From Longimicrobiaceae bacterium (GTDB lineage Bacteria; Gemmatimonadota; Gemmatimonadetes; Longimicrobiales; Longimicrobiaceae): 64,000 bases of DNA. This document shows positions 7,916 through 16,493 of the stretch, piece by piece; position 1 is the stretch's first letter; each line of letters opens with the position of its first letter. Under the pieces are notes generated by a model. It was not told the origin of the DNA and did no database searches. It saw only the letters and a program-made list of their open reading frames with translations. A program made the translations under genes and the position numbers. The DNA lies in the NCBI GenBank assembly GCA_036375715.1, contig DASVBS010000047.1:1-64000 (forward strand), read 5' to 3'.

Positions 7916-8542
7916 ATGCGTGACTTTCGCGATCTCGCCCGTGAGTACGAGGAGCGCCATTTCCCTCCCACGCGCCGCCTGGACCTGCATGGTGAAGGGC
8001 CCGTCCGGGCGCGAGAGCTCGCGCTCCAATGGATTCAGTCGCGGGCCCACGAGCAGCCGGGGGACGAGCTGCTGCTGATCGTCGAGCGGGGCCGCGCCCC
8101 GGGCCGTCCTCCGACGGCTGTGAGGCGCGCAGTGGAGCGCCTCCTCGGCGAGCTGCAGGGCAAGCTGGTCGACTGGTGGCAGGATTTCGGCACCGGCGGA
8201 CTTGCCCTCCGCATCTCCGATCAACCCTCCGTGCTATCGCCACCCGCCCGTCCCGAACCCACCGGCGAGGGGCGTACGCCCGAAACGGCTGCCGCCTTCC
8301 TGCCGGTGCACGAAGACATCCCCGGCGAGCTGCAGGGCATTGCGCGCCGCATCGCCGAGCTGAGACGCGATCGGGAACAGCTCTCGCTCGGGCTAATGGA
8401 GGTCATCCTGCGCCGCGTGTGGATCGAAGCTCAGGCGAAAGCAATGCAGGAGAGGGTCGGCTTCGAGAAGGCTCTCGAGGAGATGCTGGAAGAGGAACTC
8501 GGGGAGGAGGAGCGGCGTCGGGAGGCAGGGGGTGGGGGGTGA
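7916..8542 (+). CDS. Smr-domain protein
   Basis: 208 residues. Residues 18-75 fit the Smr (small MutS-related) domain: the LDLHG motif (RRLDLHGEGPVRARELALQW) and, after about 30 residues, a GDELLLIVERGRA strand with a variant of the usual GxG loop, followed by the helix TAVRRAVERLL. Smr domains nick or bind DNA or RNA. The second half (about 120-208) is a charged helical region ending in Glu-rich and Arg/Gly sequence. The last codons run into the tandem-repeat element at 8541. Confidence 0.75.
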   Translation: MRDFRDLAREYEERHFPPTRRLDLHGEGPVRARELALQWIQSRAHEQPGDELLLIVERGRAPGRPPTAVRRAVERLLGELQGKLVDWWQDFGTGGLALRISDQPSVLSPPARPEPTGEGRTPETAAAFLPVHEDIPGELQGIARRIAELRRDREQLSLGLMEVILRRVWIEAQAKAMQERVGFEKALEEMLEEELGEEERRREAGGGG

Positions 8543-8781
8543 CGGAGGAGACAGGGGAGGCGGGGAGACAAGGGACAAGGAGACAGGGAGAGACAAGGAG
8601 ACACGGAGACAAGGAACGACCCACACTGTAGTGGGCCACGTGAGCTGTAGCTGGTACCAAACAGCCCGGCGTGCGGCTGCGAACGATCCAGAGATCGGCT
8701 GGGTTCACCCGTTCACTCCCTGTCTCCGTGTCTCCGTGTCTCCTTGTCTCCACCCGTTCACCGGTTCGCCCGTCCACCCGT
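8541..8781. repeat. Inverted-arm GGAGACAA repeat element, copy 1
   Basis: The whole gap between the Smr and NYN genes. The left arm (8541-8615) is degenerate tandem GGAGACAA/GGGACAAG; the right arm (about 8713-8781) is its complement, TGTCTCCG and TTGTCTCC repeats. Between them lies a core of about 95 bases with its own small hairpins (CCCAC..GTGGG, CGATC..GATCG). Related elements are at 19497-19685 and 54222-54457. Not CRISPR: the units are 7-9 bases with no spacers. Confidence 0.8.
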
Positions 8782-9204
8782 CTACCCTGGCCGCCGCTTC
8801 ACACGCCTCTCGAAGACCACCTCGCCTTCCACGATCATATAGCGAATGAGGCGTCCGACCGCTTCGGGGAAAGCCTGCTGGCGGTCACGGAAGCGGTCGT
8901 TCGACACCACCGATGCGTCGAGTTCCCGCGCAAAGGAGAGGATGAAGTAATCGGCGTCCGTTCCGGCCGGTGCCTGACGGATCTCACCTCGTTCCACCAT
9001 ATCCTCGTATTTCTGGGGCTCATCGATCTGGTGGCGCAAGGCCGCATCGACTACTACGACTGGCTGGTAGCCTTCCTCCTTCAGGCGACCGCAGACGAGT
9101 GAGATGTTCTTCAGGTGCGGGCGGGCGCCTTCACTCGAGTGCGCCACGTTCGAGCCGTCGACGATAGCGATAGGTCGCTTTCGCTCTTCCTCGCTCATTC
9201 GCAT
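8782..9204 (-). CDS. NYN/PIN-like ribonuclease (Zc3h12a-type)
   Basis: 140 residues. The core matches the Zc3h12a-like NYN nuclease family: IAIVDGSNVAHS with the first acidic metal ligand, VVVVDAALRHQID, then AGTDADYFILSFARE and DASVVSNDRFRDR carrying further Asp ligands. All four expected acidic positions seem present, so it is probably an active RNase. No signal peptide. Either of two ATGs six bases apart could be the start; neither has a clear ribosome site. Confidence 0.85.
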   Translation of the reverse strand: MRMSEEERKRPIAIVDGSNVAHSSEGARPHLKNISLVCGRLKEEGYQPVVVVDAALRHQIDEPQKYEDMVERGEIRQAPAGTDADYFILSFARELDASVVSNDRFRDRQQAFPEAVGRLIRYMIVEGEVVFERRVKRRPG

Positions 9205-9384
9205 CGGAAACGGGCACGGTGTACTGTCGCGGGCCAGGATCGCATCCCGGGGGCGGCGGTGGAAAATCGCAATGCAGGTGCCACCTTACGGGTTTATTGC
9301 GGCGCTGGCTCGAATCGGGCTCGTTCCGTGCAGAGGCAGGCGGGTGACTCCGGTGAGGTGAGCGCCCTACCAGAGGGGGGAGCG

Positions 9385-10002
9385 ATGAGACGAGCGGTGC
9401 GTGGGCGGAGCGCGGCGCTGTTGAACATCCTCGCCGTCGCGTTAGCCGCGCTATTTGCGGGAGAGGCCTCCGCCCAGCTCCCGCTCGAAGCCTGGGTACG
9501 CCCGCTGGCCGCGGTTCCAGTGGGAGCGTTCGCCGGTCGCGACGACGGAATCGAAGCCGGCGCGAGCTTCGGCTTCGATGCGGGAGCTTCCATCGATGTG
9601 GGGGCGCTCACGCTCTACGGCGAATACCAGGAAATCGGATTCAGCTGCGGTGAGTGCGAAGAGGTGGAGGTGGAGGAAACCGCCCTGGACCGGGGCTGGG
9701 GAGCCGGGGTGATCGTGCCCCATCCTTCTACCATCGCCGGGCTGCGCCCCTGGGCGCGAGCCGGGATCATCGTCCATCACCTGCGCTTTCGCTTCGGAGA
9801 CGAGCGGGCATACTCCGATCCTTCGTTGGGCTGGTCCCTGGGCGTCGGAGCCGAAGCACGCCCCCTCCCCTGGCTCCGCCTCGAGCCCAGCCTGCTCTTC
9901 AACCGCTACAGCGCCGAATACGGCTTCGCCATCGATGTGCCCGATCGTCGTACCTCCATTTCTTATATCACCTTAGGCCTGGGTGTGGGGGTTGGTCTCT
10001 GA
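9385..10002 (+). CDS. Outer-membrane beta-barrel protein
   Basis: 205 residues from ATG 9385, chosen because GGGGGG precedes it and because it opens a good signal peptide (ALLNILAVALAALFAGEASAQ). The mature part alternates polar and hydrophobic residues, with strands such as GASFGFDAGASIDVGALTLYG and YITLGLGVGVGL at the C-terminus, typical of a small OmpA/OprG-like barrel. A short insertion, CGECEEVEVEE, may be an extracellular loop with two Cys. Specific function unknown. It is 25 bases upstream of the metalloprotease gene and probably in its operon. Confidence 0.75.
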   Translation: MRRAVRGRSAALLNILAVALAALFAGEASAQLPLEAWVRPLAAVPVGAFAGRDDGIEAGASFGFDAGASIDVGALTLYGEYQEIGFSCGECEEVEVEETALDRGWGAGVIVPHPSTIAGLRPWARAGIIVHHLRFRFGDERAYSDPSLGWSLGVGAEARPLPWLRLEPSLLFNRYSAEYGFAIDVPDRRTSISYITLGLGVGVGL

Positions 10003-10027
10003 GACCCGCTCCCCCGATCGAGTAGCA

Positions 10028-11737
10028 ATGAAGATCCACGGCCGCACTTTCCTGCTCCTCCTCGCCCTTCTGCCCGCCTGCGTCGACGCCGAGCCGATCG
10101 GGCCGGACTTCGAGCAGCGACTCTTCAGTATCCTGGGAGGGCTCGAGGTGGGTGAAGCACTCACGCTCGCGGGGGTCAACGCCCAGTCGATCGTGCTGCC
10201 GGGAGGTGAGGATGGGGCGCGCTACCTCTTCGTCCCCTTCCTCGCGGCGGAGGAGGGCTCGGTTCGCCTGCGCGTGCGAGTGAGCGGTGAAGCGCTGGAG
10301 GAGCTGGATTCGGGAGTGGCGTTGTTCAATCGATCTCCAGATTTCTCCACGCGGGCCCTCCGCTCCCCGCTGACGGACGATTCCTCGCACTTGCGGCTTC
10401 GTGAGTTCGAGCGCCGGCGCGCGGCCGCTTTCCTGGCGAATCCCGCGGCACGCGCTGCGGTGGACTCCGATATCGCGTCGCGAGCCCAGGTGGCTCCGCC
10501 GGCGGTCGGTGAAACCGTGGCGATGCGCGTCATCAATCGCAGCCCGGAGAATCCCGACCTGTGCAGCAATCCCCTTATGCGCTCGGGACGGGTAGCGGCG
10601 GTTACGGAACATGCGATCCTGGTGGAGGACGTCCTGAACCCGGTTGCGCTTTCCGCGGCCGACATCGAGAGGATCGCCTCCGAGTTCGACGACCTCGTCC
10701 TCCCGGTAGCGGTGGAGAACTTCGGCGAGCCCACCGACATCGACGGGAACGGACGCGTCTTCATCTTCATGACGTCGGCCATCAACGAGATGGCGGACCG
10801 TGAGGGCGGTGGGATCACGGTCGGCTTCACCTTCGCGCTGGACCTGCTTCCGCGCACGAGCGCAGTTGGCACCTGCGCGGCCAGCAACGAGGGGGAGATC
10901 TTCTACCTGATCGCTCCCGATCCGCAGGGTGAGGTGGGAGTGAGGGTTCCCGAGGAGGTGGTGCAGCAACTCGCTACCTCGATCATCGTGCACGAGCTGC
11001 AGCACATGATCAACGCGGGGCGCCGGCTGTACGAGGTGCCGGACGCCCGCGAGTTCGAGGAGCTCTGGCTGAACGAAGGTCTCTCCCACATCGCGGAGGA
11101 GCTCGTCTTCTACGCCGCCACCGGACTGCAGCCCCGCTCCGACATCGGCTGGAGGACCCTCACCAGCTCCCAGCAGATCTTCGAAGCGTACCAGCGCTTC
11201 GTGCGCGACAACCTCGCCATCTATTCGGAGTACCTGACCGCGCCGGATGCCGAGACCCTGATGGGCAAGTCGCGCAACGATGACGATTTCACCACGCGCG
11301 GGGCGAGCTGGGCATTTCTCCGCTACCTGGCGGACCAGACGCCCTCCGAGGATGCGGAGCTGTTCCGGGCGCTGGTGAACTCGCCTATCGGAGGCGTGGA
11401 GAACCTGGACCAGGTGCTGGAAATCAGCCCGCTTACCTGGATGCAGCGGTGGACGGTGTCAAACTTCGTGGACAACCTGCGGGATGAGGACATAGAGGAA
11501 CAATTCAAACAGCCGAGCTGGGATTACCGCTCGATATTCGAGGAGGAGATCGGCTTCCTGCCTCTCTCCCCCCATTTCCTCCAACCCGGTGACACACTAC
11601 GGGTGACGCTGCGCGGCGGAGGCTCGTCCTATCTGGTCCTGCAGGCCGCGGGGGACGGTCAGGCCCGAATCAACACGATACAGGGTGGCGACCCGGTCTT
11701 CGGCGAGTTCCGCGCCTCGGTCGTGCGCCTGAAGTGA
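10028..11737 (+). CDS. Lipoprotein metalloprotease (M30 hyicolysin-like)
   Basis: 569 residues from ATG 10028, which opens a lipoprotein signal (FLLLLALLPACVDAE, Cys at about 18). A zinc-protease motif HELQHMIN lies at 322-329 and the third-ligand motif NEGLSHIAEE has its Glu near 350, as in gluzincins and the M30 family. Residues 30-120 look like a beta-rich pro or binding domain; the C-terminus (from about 515) is another beta domain. It is probably anchored facing the periplasm or outside and cleaves extracellular protein. It converges on the minus-strand gene ending at 11767. Confidence 0.82.
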   Translation: MKIHGRTFLLLLALLPACVDAEPIGPDFEQRLFSILGGLEVGEALTLAGVNAQSIVLPGGEDGARYLFVPFLAAEEGSVRLRVRVSGEALEELDSGVALFNRSPDFSTRALRSPLTDDSSHLRLREFERRRAAAFLANPAARAAVDSDIASRAQVAPPAVGETVAMRVINRSPENPDLCSNPLMRSGRVAAVTEHAILVEDVLNPVALSAADIERIASEFDDLVLPVAVENFGEPTDIDGNGRVFIFMTSAINEMADREGGGITVGFTFALDLLPRTSAVGTCAASNEGEIFYLIAPDPQGEVGVRVPEEVVQQLATSIIVHELQHMINAGRRLYEVPDAREFEELWLNEGLSHIAEELVFYAATGLQPRSDIGWRTLTSSQQIFEAYQRFVRDNLAIYSEYLTAPDAETLMGKSRNDDDFTTRGASWAFLRYLADQTPSEDAELFRALVNSPIGGVENLDQVLEISPLTWMQRWTVSNFVDNLRDEDIEEQFKQPSWDYRSIFEEEIGFLPLSPHFLQPGDTLRVTLRGGGSSYLVLQAAGDGQARINTIQGGDPVFGEFRASVVRLK

Positions 11738-11766
11738 CCCGCCGCGGCGCCATCCAGAGGTGCCAA

Positions 11767-12747
11767 TTAGTGGTGATGATGGACGGCGGTGCCAGCTCCC
11801 GCGCCCCCGCTCGTGTCTGTAGTGCCGCCTGATTGCCGCACCGGCGCGGCCACCAGGCTCGCGGAGTCGCGCACCCGCGCCTCCACCCAGCGGGCCATCC
11901 CGGGGTGAGGCAGGAGAGCCTCGCCTTCATAGACCACCGGTAGCCCCTCCAGATCCCGGGGGAACTTCTCCCGGCTGACCGATCCAGTCGAGATCAGCAC
12001 CGGTACGACCACTACCGGGCGGCCGGTGGCGAGATGCTGGAGCTGGATGATCTCCCGGATGGACGCGACCGCCTCCTCGCGCACCGGCGCGGGGGCGTCG
12101 TCGCGCACCAGCCCGACCATCACGTTGCGGAACCCGGTGACCTGCTGCACCCGTCTGGCGATGGGGCGCAGGTTACGCATCCACTCCGCGTTGTCCTCGG
12201 CCGAGTTCGGACCGTGACCCATCAACAAGAGCGCCTGCTCTGAAGGGTTCTCCGCCAGAGCGAGGGCTCGCTCCGCAAGGACGTCGGCGACCTCGGGTGA
12301 GTCGTCGATGGCGCGCGTGAGCACAATCGGGACGTCCACATCGGGACGCTCGATTCCCGACATCTCCAGGTGGTGGCGCATCACCTCAGAGCGCTCATCC
12401 GCCTGTCCCACCAGGTAGCGGATCTGCTGGTAGTGGCCACTGTGGCTGGACACCAGCAGCGGTACTACAACGATCCGATCCACGCCCTGTTCGGCGAGCC
12501 GCCGAGCGGCGTCCTGAAAGCGGTGCTCGGCCGCGCCCGGCCCCATCAGGAAACTGACCTCAACCGGGCCGCCGGTGTCCGCCAGTTGCGCGATACGGAG
12601 CACCTGGGCGTCCCAGGCGGGGCCGCCGCCATGTGCGATCAGAATGGTTCCCACCGACTCCCCGGCCGGGGCACTCTGGGCGAGAAGCGACGGGGGAAGC
12701 AGCAGTGTCGCGCTGAGCGCGGCTATAGTGCGAAGCCTCGGCAGCAT
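11767..12747 (-). CDS. Exported CbiX/sirohydrochlorin-chelatase-like protein with His tail
   Basis: 326 residues from ATG 12747, which opens a clean signal peptide (TIAALSATLLLPPSLLAQ). A TTG at 12768 overlapping the receptor stop is an alternative start. Two class II chelatase-like halves are visible: ILIAHGGGPAWD with VVVPLLVSSHSGHYQQI, and LLLMGHGPNSAEDNAEW with VVVPVLISTGSVS. The protein ends in four His. Normal CbiX/SirB enzymes are cytoplasmic and insert Co or Fe into sirohydrochlorin; an exported form beside a HmuY-like lipoprotein and TonB receptor suggests work on a metal tetrapyrrole in the periplasm. Whether it inserts, removes or only binds metal cannot be told. Confidence 0.8.
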   Translation of the reverse strand: MLPRLRTIAALSATLLLPPSLLAQSAPAGESVGTILIAHGGGPAWDAQVLRIAQLADTGGPVEVSFLMGPGAAEHRFQDAARRLAEQGVDRIVVVPLLVSSHSGHYQQIRYLVGQADERSEVMRHHLEMSGIERPDVDVPIVLTRAIDDSPEVADVLAERALALAENPSEQALLLMGHGPNSAEDNAEWMRNLRPIARRVQQVTGFRNVMVGLVRDDAPAPVREEAVASIREIIQLQHLATGRPVVVVPVLISTGSVSREKFPRDLEGLPVVYEGEALLPHPGMARWVEARVRDSASLVAAPVRQSGGTTDTSGGAGAGTAVHHHH

Positions 12748-12764
12748 CTTCAGTCCATGGCTGA

Positions 12765-14924
12765 TCAATTGGCACTGTGGGCCGCCACCTGCCAGCCGAG
12801 GCCGACGTAGAGGTGGCGTCCTGTGAACCCCGGCCAGTGGGTAGGCCGAACGTCGAAGAGATTGCGGACTCCGCCACTCAGCTGGAGCCCACCCCGCAGC
12901 TTTCCCGAGAGTGAAGCATCGAATCGCAGGAAGGCCTCGCGCTCCATCACCGCGTCATCTTCGTTCCTTTGAACGGGAGTGGCGCCGGTGTACACGCCCG
13001 TCACCGCCGCGCGCAGGCCCAGTGGAAGGGTGCTCTCGAGGGAGGCCCGGCCCGAGTGCTCGGGCCTCCCGAGCAGCGGCTGCCCGGTGTCGGTCGCTTT
13101 GGCGAGCAGGTAGGAATAACCCGCCTCCGCCCGCAGCCCACCGCTCGAGATCGCACCTTCGACCTCGATGCCGCGCGTCATCCCTCTGGCCACGTTGCCG
13201 TATGTGTAGACCTCGACCCCGCTCGAGTCGCCGGCGAGTACCGTCTCGATGAAGTCGTCGAACCGCGTATCGAAGAGCTGCGTTCGTAGGTAGGCGTTGC
13301 CGGGGCTCCATTCGAGCCCGAAGGAGACGTTGGTCGAGGTCTCCGGCTGCAGCTCGGGATTGCCCCGCACAGTGTAGCTGAATCCGGGTCCCACATTCAG
13401 GAACTCCATGTAGAGCTCCTTGAACGCGGGTGCGCGATATCCCTGGCCCACCGAGGCTCGAACCGCGAGCTCCGGAAACGGGCGGAGCAGTGCCGCTACC
13501 CGAGGAGTGAAGTGTGCACCCCACTCCTCGCTCCAGGCGATCCGCGCACCGGGGACGAGGCTGACCGGCCCGATCGGCAGAGTGGCCTGAGCAAACGGTT
13601 CCACGGTGTGCAGCACGCGGTCCGCATCCACCACGCGGTCCGAAGAGATCTCTTCCCGCTTGGCCTCGACGCCGAGGTCGAGCGCCGCGCCGTCACCGCG
13701 GCCGAAGTTGTAGAGCAGCTCCGCTTCGTAAAGCCGCTGAATTTCGGTCTCCCCGCCGTCACCCGACGGTGTCTCGACCGCGGCGCGACGCGAGAGGTGC
13801 TCGAACTCGGTCCAATGCAGCGTCGGCGCGAGCCGGTGGATGCCGGAGGACCACTCGGCGCCGATGCGGGCACCCCGCTGATCGTTGTCCGCGAACTGGA
13901 AGAGCTGGCCACCCTGCCATCGCTGCCGCTCGTCCAGAAGGAGCCCGGATCCCTCGAGCCGCAGTTCCGGCGACACCGTCCAGCCCACCTTCAGCAGACC
14001 ATCCCATCGCTCGGCCAGAGCGCCCTGCGGAGACTCGATTCCCGGAGCCACTTCCGTAAGGCGCCGCCCGGCATCCAACAGGTAGTCCACCGATCCAATG
14101 GTCCCGCCCACGGTACCGGAGAGGTCCCTCCGCCCCTGTGATCCCGTGGTGGCGTCGAGACCCAGGCGCCAGCGCTCACTCCCAGCCGAGCGGGTGATGA
14201 TGTTCACCACCCCGCCCATCGCCTCGGAGCCGTAGAGCGAGGACTGCGAACCCTTCACCACTTCGACGCGCTCGATCATCGAAGTAGGGATCCGGGAGAT
14301 GTCGAGCGTCCCCGAGAGCCGACCCACGATGGGCTGCCCGTCCAGGAGGACGAGCACGCGCTCCGAGCCCAGGCCCTGCAGCATGACTCCCTCCCCGGCC
14401 GGATGTCCGGGCTGAAGCTCGATCCCCAGTCGCTGCGTGAGGAGGGTCGAGAGGTCCGACACCCGCGCGATCTCGATATCGCGGCGGGTGATCAGCTCGG
14501 TCGTGACCGGGGCGTCGGCGAGCCGCTGCAGTCGCCGGGAGGCAGTCACCACCAGTGCGTCGAGTGGCAGGGCACTGGGGGAGAGGCGAATCACCACCGG
14601 CTGGCTCGTCGCTCCGGGTACTGTGAAGGTGACGGGCTCGCCAGCGAAACCGATCCGCTCTGCGCTGGCGCGGTAAGGGCCCGGCGCCAGCCCGGTCGCT
14701 TGCCAGTCGCCCTGGGCATCGGTGGTCACTAGCCGTTCTCCCCCAGCGCCATCGACGCGGACCGTCGCCCCGGCGATCGGTTCACCCGTGCTCGCGTCCA
14801 CCACGCGGCCGCTCACGTTTGCCTGCTGGGCGACTGCCGCGGCCGGTGCTGCCAGGAAGGTCAGCGCCAGAAAAAGCGCGGCGATCTCGCTGGGCGCGAC
14901 GGGCTTACTCCGAGAGGGGCGCAT
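12765..14924 (-). CDS. TonB-dependent receptor, probably for haem (HmuR/BtuB-like)
   Basis: 719 residues with a signal peptide, an N-terminal carboxypeptidase-regulatory-like domain (VSGRVVDASTGEPIAGATV, about 35-110), a plug (LITRRDIE..., LVLLDGQPIVG, VEVVKGSQSSLYGSEAMGG) and a 22-strand barrel. YRAPAFKELY followed by NPEL resembles the FRAP/NPNL boxes of haem receptors, although BtuB has similar motifs and no His lies between the two boxes here. It overlaps the HmuY-like gene by 20 bases and touches the CbiX-like gene, so the three form one operon. The Fur box and HmuY favour haem; cobalamin is the alternative. Confidence 0.9.
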   Translation of the reverse strand: MRPSRSKPVAPSEIAALFLALTFLAAPAAAVAQQANVSGRVVDASTGEPIAGATVRVDGAGGERLVTTDAQGDWQATGLAPGPYRASAERIGFAGEPVTFTVPGATSQPVVIRLSPSALPLDALVVTASRRLQRLADAPVTTELITRRDIEIARVSDLSTLLTQRLGIELQPGHPAGEGVMLQGLGSERVLVLLDGQPIVGRLSGTLDISRIPTSMIERVEVVKGSQSSLYGSEAMGGVVNIITRSAGSERWRLGLDATTGSQGRRDLSGTVGGTIGSVDYLLDAGRRLTEVAPGIESPQGALAERWDGLLKVGWTVSPELRLEGSGLLLDERQRWQGGQLFQFADNDQRGARIGAEWSSGIHRLAPTLHWTEFEHLSRRAAVETPSGDGGETEIQRLYEAELLYNFGRGDGAALDLGVEAKREEISSDRVVDADRVLHTVEPFAQATLPIGPVSLVPGARIAWSEEWGAHFTPRVAALLRPFPELAVRASVGQGYRAPAFKELYMEFLNVGPGFSYTVRGNPELQPETSTNVSFGLEWSPGNAYLRTQLFDTRFDDFIETVLAGDSSGVEVYTYGNVARGMTRGIEVEGAISSGGLRAEAGYSYLLAKATDTGQPLLGRPEHSGRASLESTLPLGLRAAVTGVYTGATPVQRNEDDAVMEREAFLRFDASLSGKLRGGLQLSGGVRNLFDVRPTHWPGFTGRHLYVGLGWQVAAHSAN

Positions 14925-15957
14925 AGCGGAAGGTGATGTGGCGCGCCGCGCCGTCGCTCGGGCGGTAGTAGCTGGTGAGCTGGAGCTTGTAGACCGTGTC
15001 GCCGACCCGAATCAGGTAGACGTTGAAGGTCGGCCAGATCTGATGTCTGCCTTCCAAGTTGTACCGGTACCAGCGGTGCTCGTCGAACACGCCGCCGTAC
15101 TGGTCGGCCGCGAAGACACTCTCCTCGACCTCCGTGGCAGGAGGCGTGTCATCGAAGTGCGTGCCTGCCAGGACGGCTGCAGCCTCGCCGCTCCCGCTCA
15201 CCCCGCCGTTGACGCGGACCTCGAATCCCTCGAAGCGAAGGTCCCAGTTCTCCTCGTCCGAGACCGCGCCAGTGAGCAGGTCCACGTGCGCCGGCCCTCC
15301 GGAGACGTCGACGGTGAGAGATTTCGTCTCGCCGTAGCTGTTCGTTCCCTCGTCGAAGAGGGCGAATTCCAGCGTAACCGAACCGGCGTTATCCCGGGTG
15401 GCCCCGGCAATCTCCGTCACCCGCAGCTTGAAGTAGGAGTCGCCTTCCGCCGTGCGCACGATCCAGCTCTGGTCGTCGGCCGCGCTCACGGTGTGGGTGG
15501 CCATGTCGTAGCGCCACCATCCGTCGATCGCGGGGTTGAGCGCGTCGCTCTGCCAGGAGTCCTCGTCGGTGGGGATGTCAGCCGTAGTCACCGCTTCGAA
15601 GTCCGCCCGTTCCGTGTCGGCAGTCATTGCTTTGACGTCGGCATCGGTGGCGTTCTCGTTCTGGCAGATGCAGTAGCCGACCACGTCGGAGGGTCCGGCG
15701 GCGCCGCTATTGAGCATCACGCCGGTGGCGAAGAAGGCGATGTCCCAGGAAGTCGAGCTGGCGGGGGCGCTCACCTGCACCGTGCTGGCGTTGTCGCCCA
15801 GGCGAACGAAGGTCCAGTCTGCGGAGGCATCGACTGTGAGGGTGCCGAAGGGTTCGCCGACATCGGGGCCGGTCGGGTTGCTGTTGTCGGTACAACCGGC
15901 GAAAGCGGTGGCGAACAGTCCCAGTCCCACCGTGCTGAGAAGTAGAGAGCCGCGCAT
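14905..15957 (-). CDS. HmuY-like haem-binding lipoprotein
   Basis: 350 residues, with a lipoprotein signal ending AFAGC (Cys 22). The HmuY family features are TSWDIAFFATGVMLN near residue 70 and the closing YLIRVGDTVYKLQLTSYY...ITFRYAPL. HmuY proteins capture haem at the cell surface and pass it to a TonB receptor, which is the next gene. It is longer than Porphyromonas HmuY and has a central part with two nearby Cys (GYCICQNEN). The haem-ligand His residues cannot be assigned by eye. First gene of an operon under the Fur box at 16000-16014. Confidence 0.85.
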   Translation of the reverse strand: MRGSLLLSTVGLGLFATAFAGCTDNSNPTGPDVGEPFGTLTVDASADWTFVRLGDNASTVQVSAPASSTSWDIAFFATGVMLNSGAAGPSDVVGYCICQNENATDADVKAMTADTERADFEAVTTADIPTDEDSWQSDALNPAIDGWWRYDMATHTVSAADDQSWIVRTAEGDSYFKLRVTEIAGATRDNAGSVTLEFALFDEGTNSYGETKSLTVDVSGGPAHVDLLTGAVSDEENWDLRFEGFEVRVNGGVSGSGEAAAVLAGTHFDDTPPATEVEESVFAADQYGGVFDEHRWYRYNLEGRHQIWPTFNVYLIRVGDTVYKLQLTSYYRPSDGAARHITFRYAPLSE

Positions 15958-16264
15958 GCGTGGACGTTACGTGTCTATACGTGTAGCCAGCAGTGATGTT
16001 GAGAACCATTCTCATCCATCTCCCATCGTACGGGGCGGAGATGGTGCTGTCAAGATGGCGAAAAGGCGGCTCGACGGCTGACGCTCGGCGGGTGCATGGG
16101 AAGCGGGGTGAGAGGGGTGAGAGGAACCGGATAGCGGCAGCAGGGTATGGCTCGGGGCATCGCCGTGGGGACCAAGGGGTCCCCGCCTGCGAGCCGCCCG
16201 CGGCGCTCGTTTCCCGCAGACGAGAACCGCGGGTTCATTTTTTATGTTCAGCACGGAGGTGGCT
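15958..16264. other. Divergent intergenic region, hmuY-like / infA
   Basis: 307 bases without a gene. It holds the Fur-like box (16000-16014) for the minus-strand operon. Short frames near 16140-16240 lack ribosome sites. A T-rich patch (16238-16244) lies just before infA. Confidence 0.6.
16000..16014 (-). promoter_or_regulatory. Fur-type box before hmuY-like operon
   Basis: TGAGAACCATTCTCA, a 7-1-7 inverted repeat with one mismatch, the same as the classical Fur core TGAGAAT-C-ATTCTCA except one base. It sits 43-57 bases before the HmuY-like start, where a repressor would cover the promoter. Outer GATG/CATC bases extend the symmetry. Confidence 0.8.
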
Positions 16265-16486
16265 GTGGCCAAGGAAGAGGGCGTCGAAGTCGAAGGGCTC
16301 GTCACCGAAGTGCTCCCCGATCGCATGTATCGGGTGAGGCTCGAGAACGGGCACACGGTCCTTGCCTACGGCGCCGGCAAGATGTCGAAGTTCAAGATTC
16401 GCGTACTCCAGGGAGATCGCGTCACGCTTTCTCTCTCTCCTTACGACCTCTCCCGCGGACGGATCACCTATCGACACAAATCCTAG
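16265..16486 (+). CDS. infA: Translation initiation factor IF-1
   Basis: OB-fold factor that binds the ribosomal A site with IF-2 and IF-3. A GTG start at 16265 gives 73 residues (family usual length 72) and the standard opening [16 protein letters not shown] at 16255-16260 is a good ribosome site. The ATG at 16244 would add seven residues and put the ribosome site inside the gene. Signature segments [15 protein letters not shown] and [21 protein letters not shown] are intact. Followed after 7 bases by a gene of unknown function. Confidence 0.95.
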   Translation: MAKEEGVEVEGLVTEVLPDRMYRVRLENGHTVLAYGAGKMSKFKIRVLQGDRVTLSLSPYDLSRGRITYRHKS

Positions 16487-16493
16487 AGGCGCT

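Noticed and set aside
8541-8781. Possible CRISPR array
   Set aside because: Repeat units are 7-9 bases, directly adjacent and degenerate, with no unique spacers and no cas genes.
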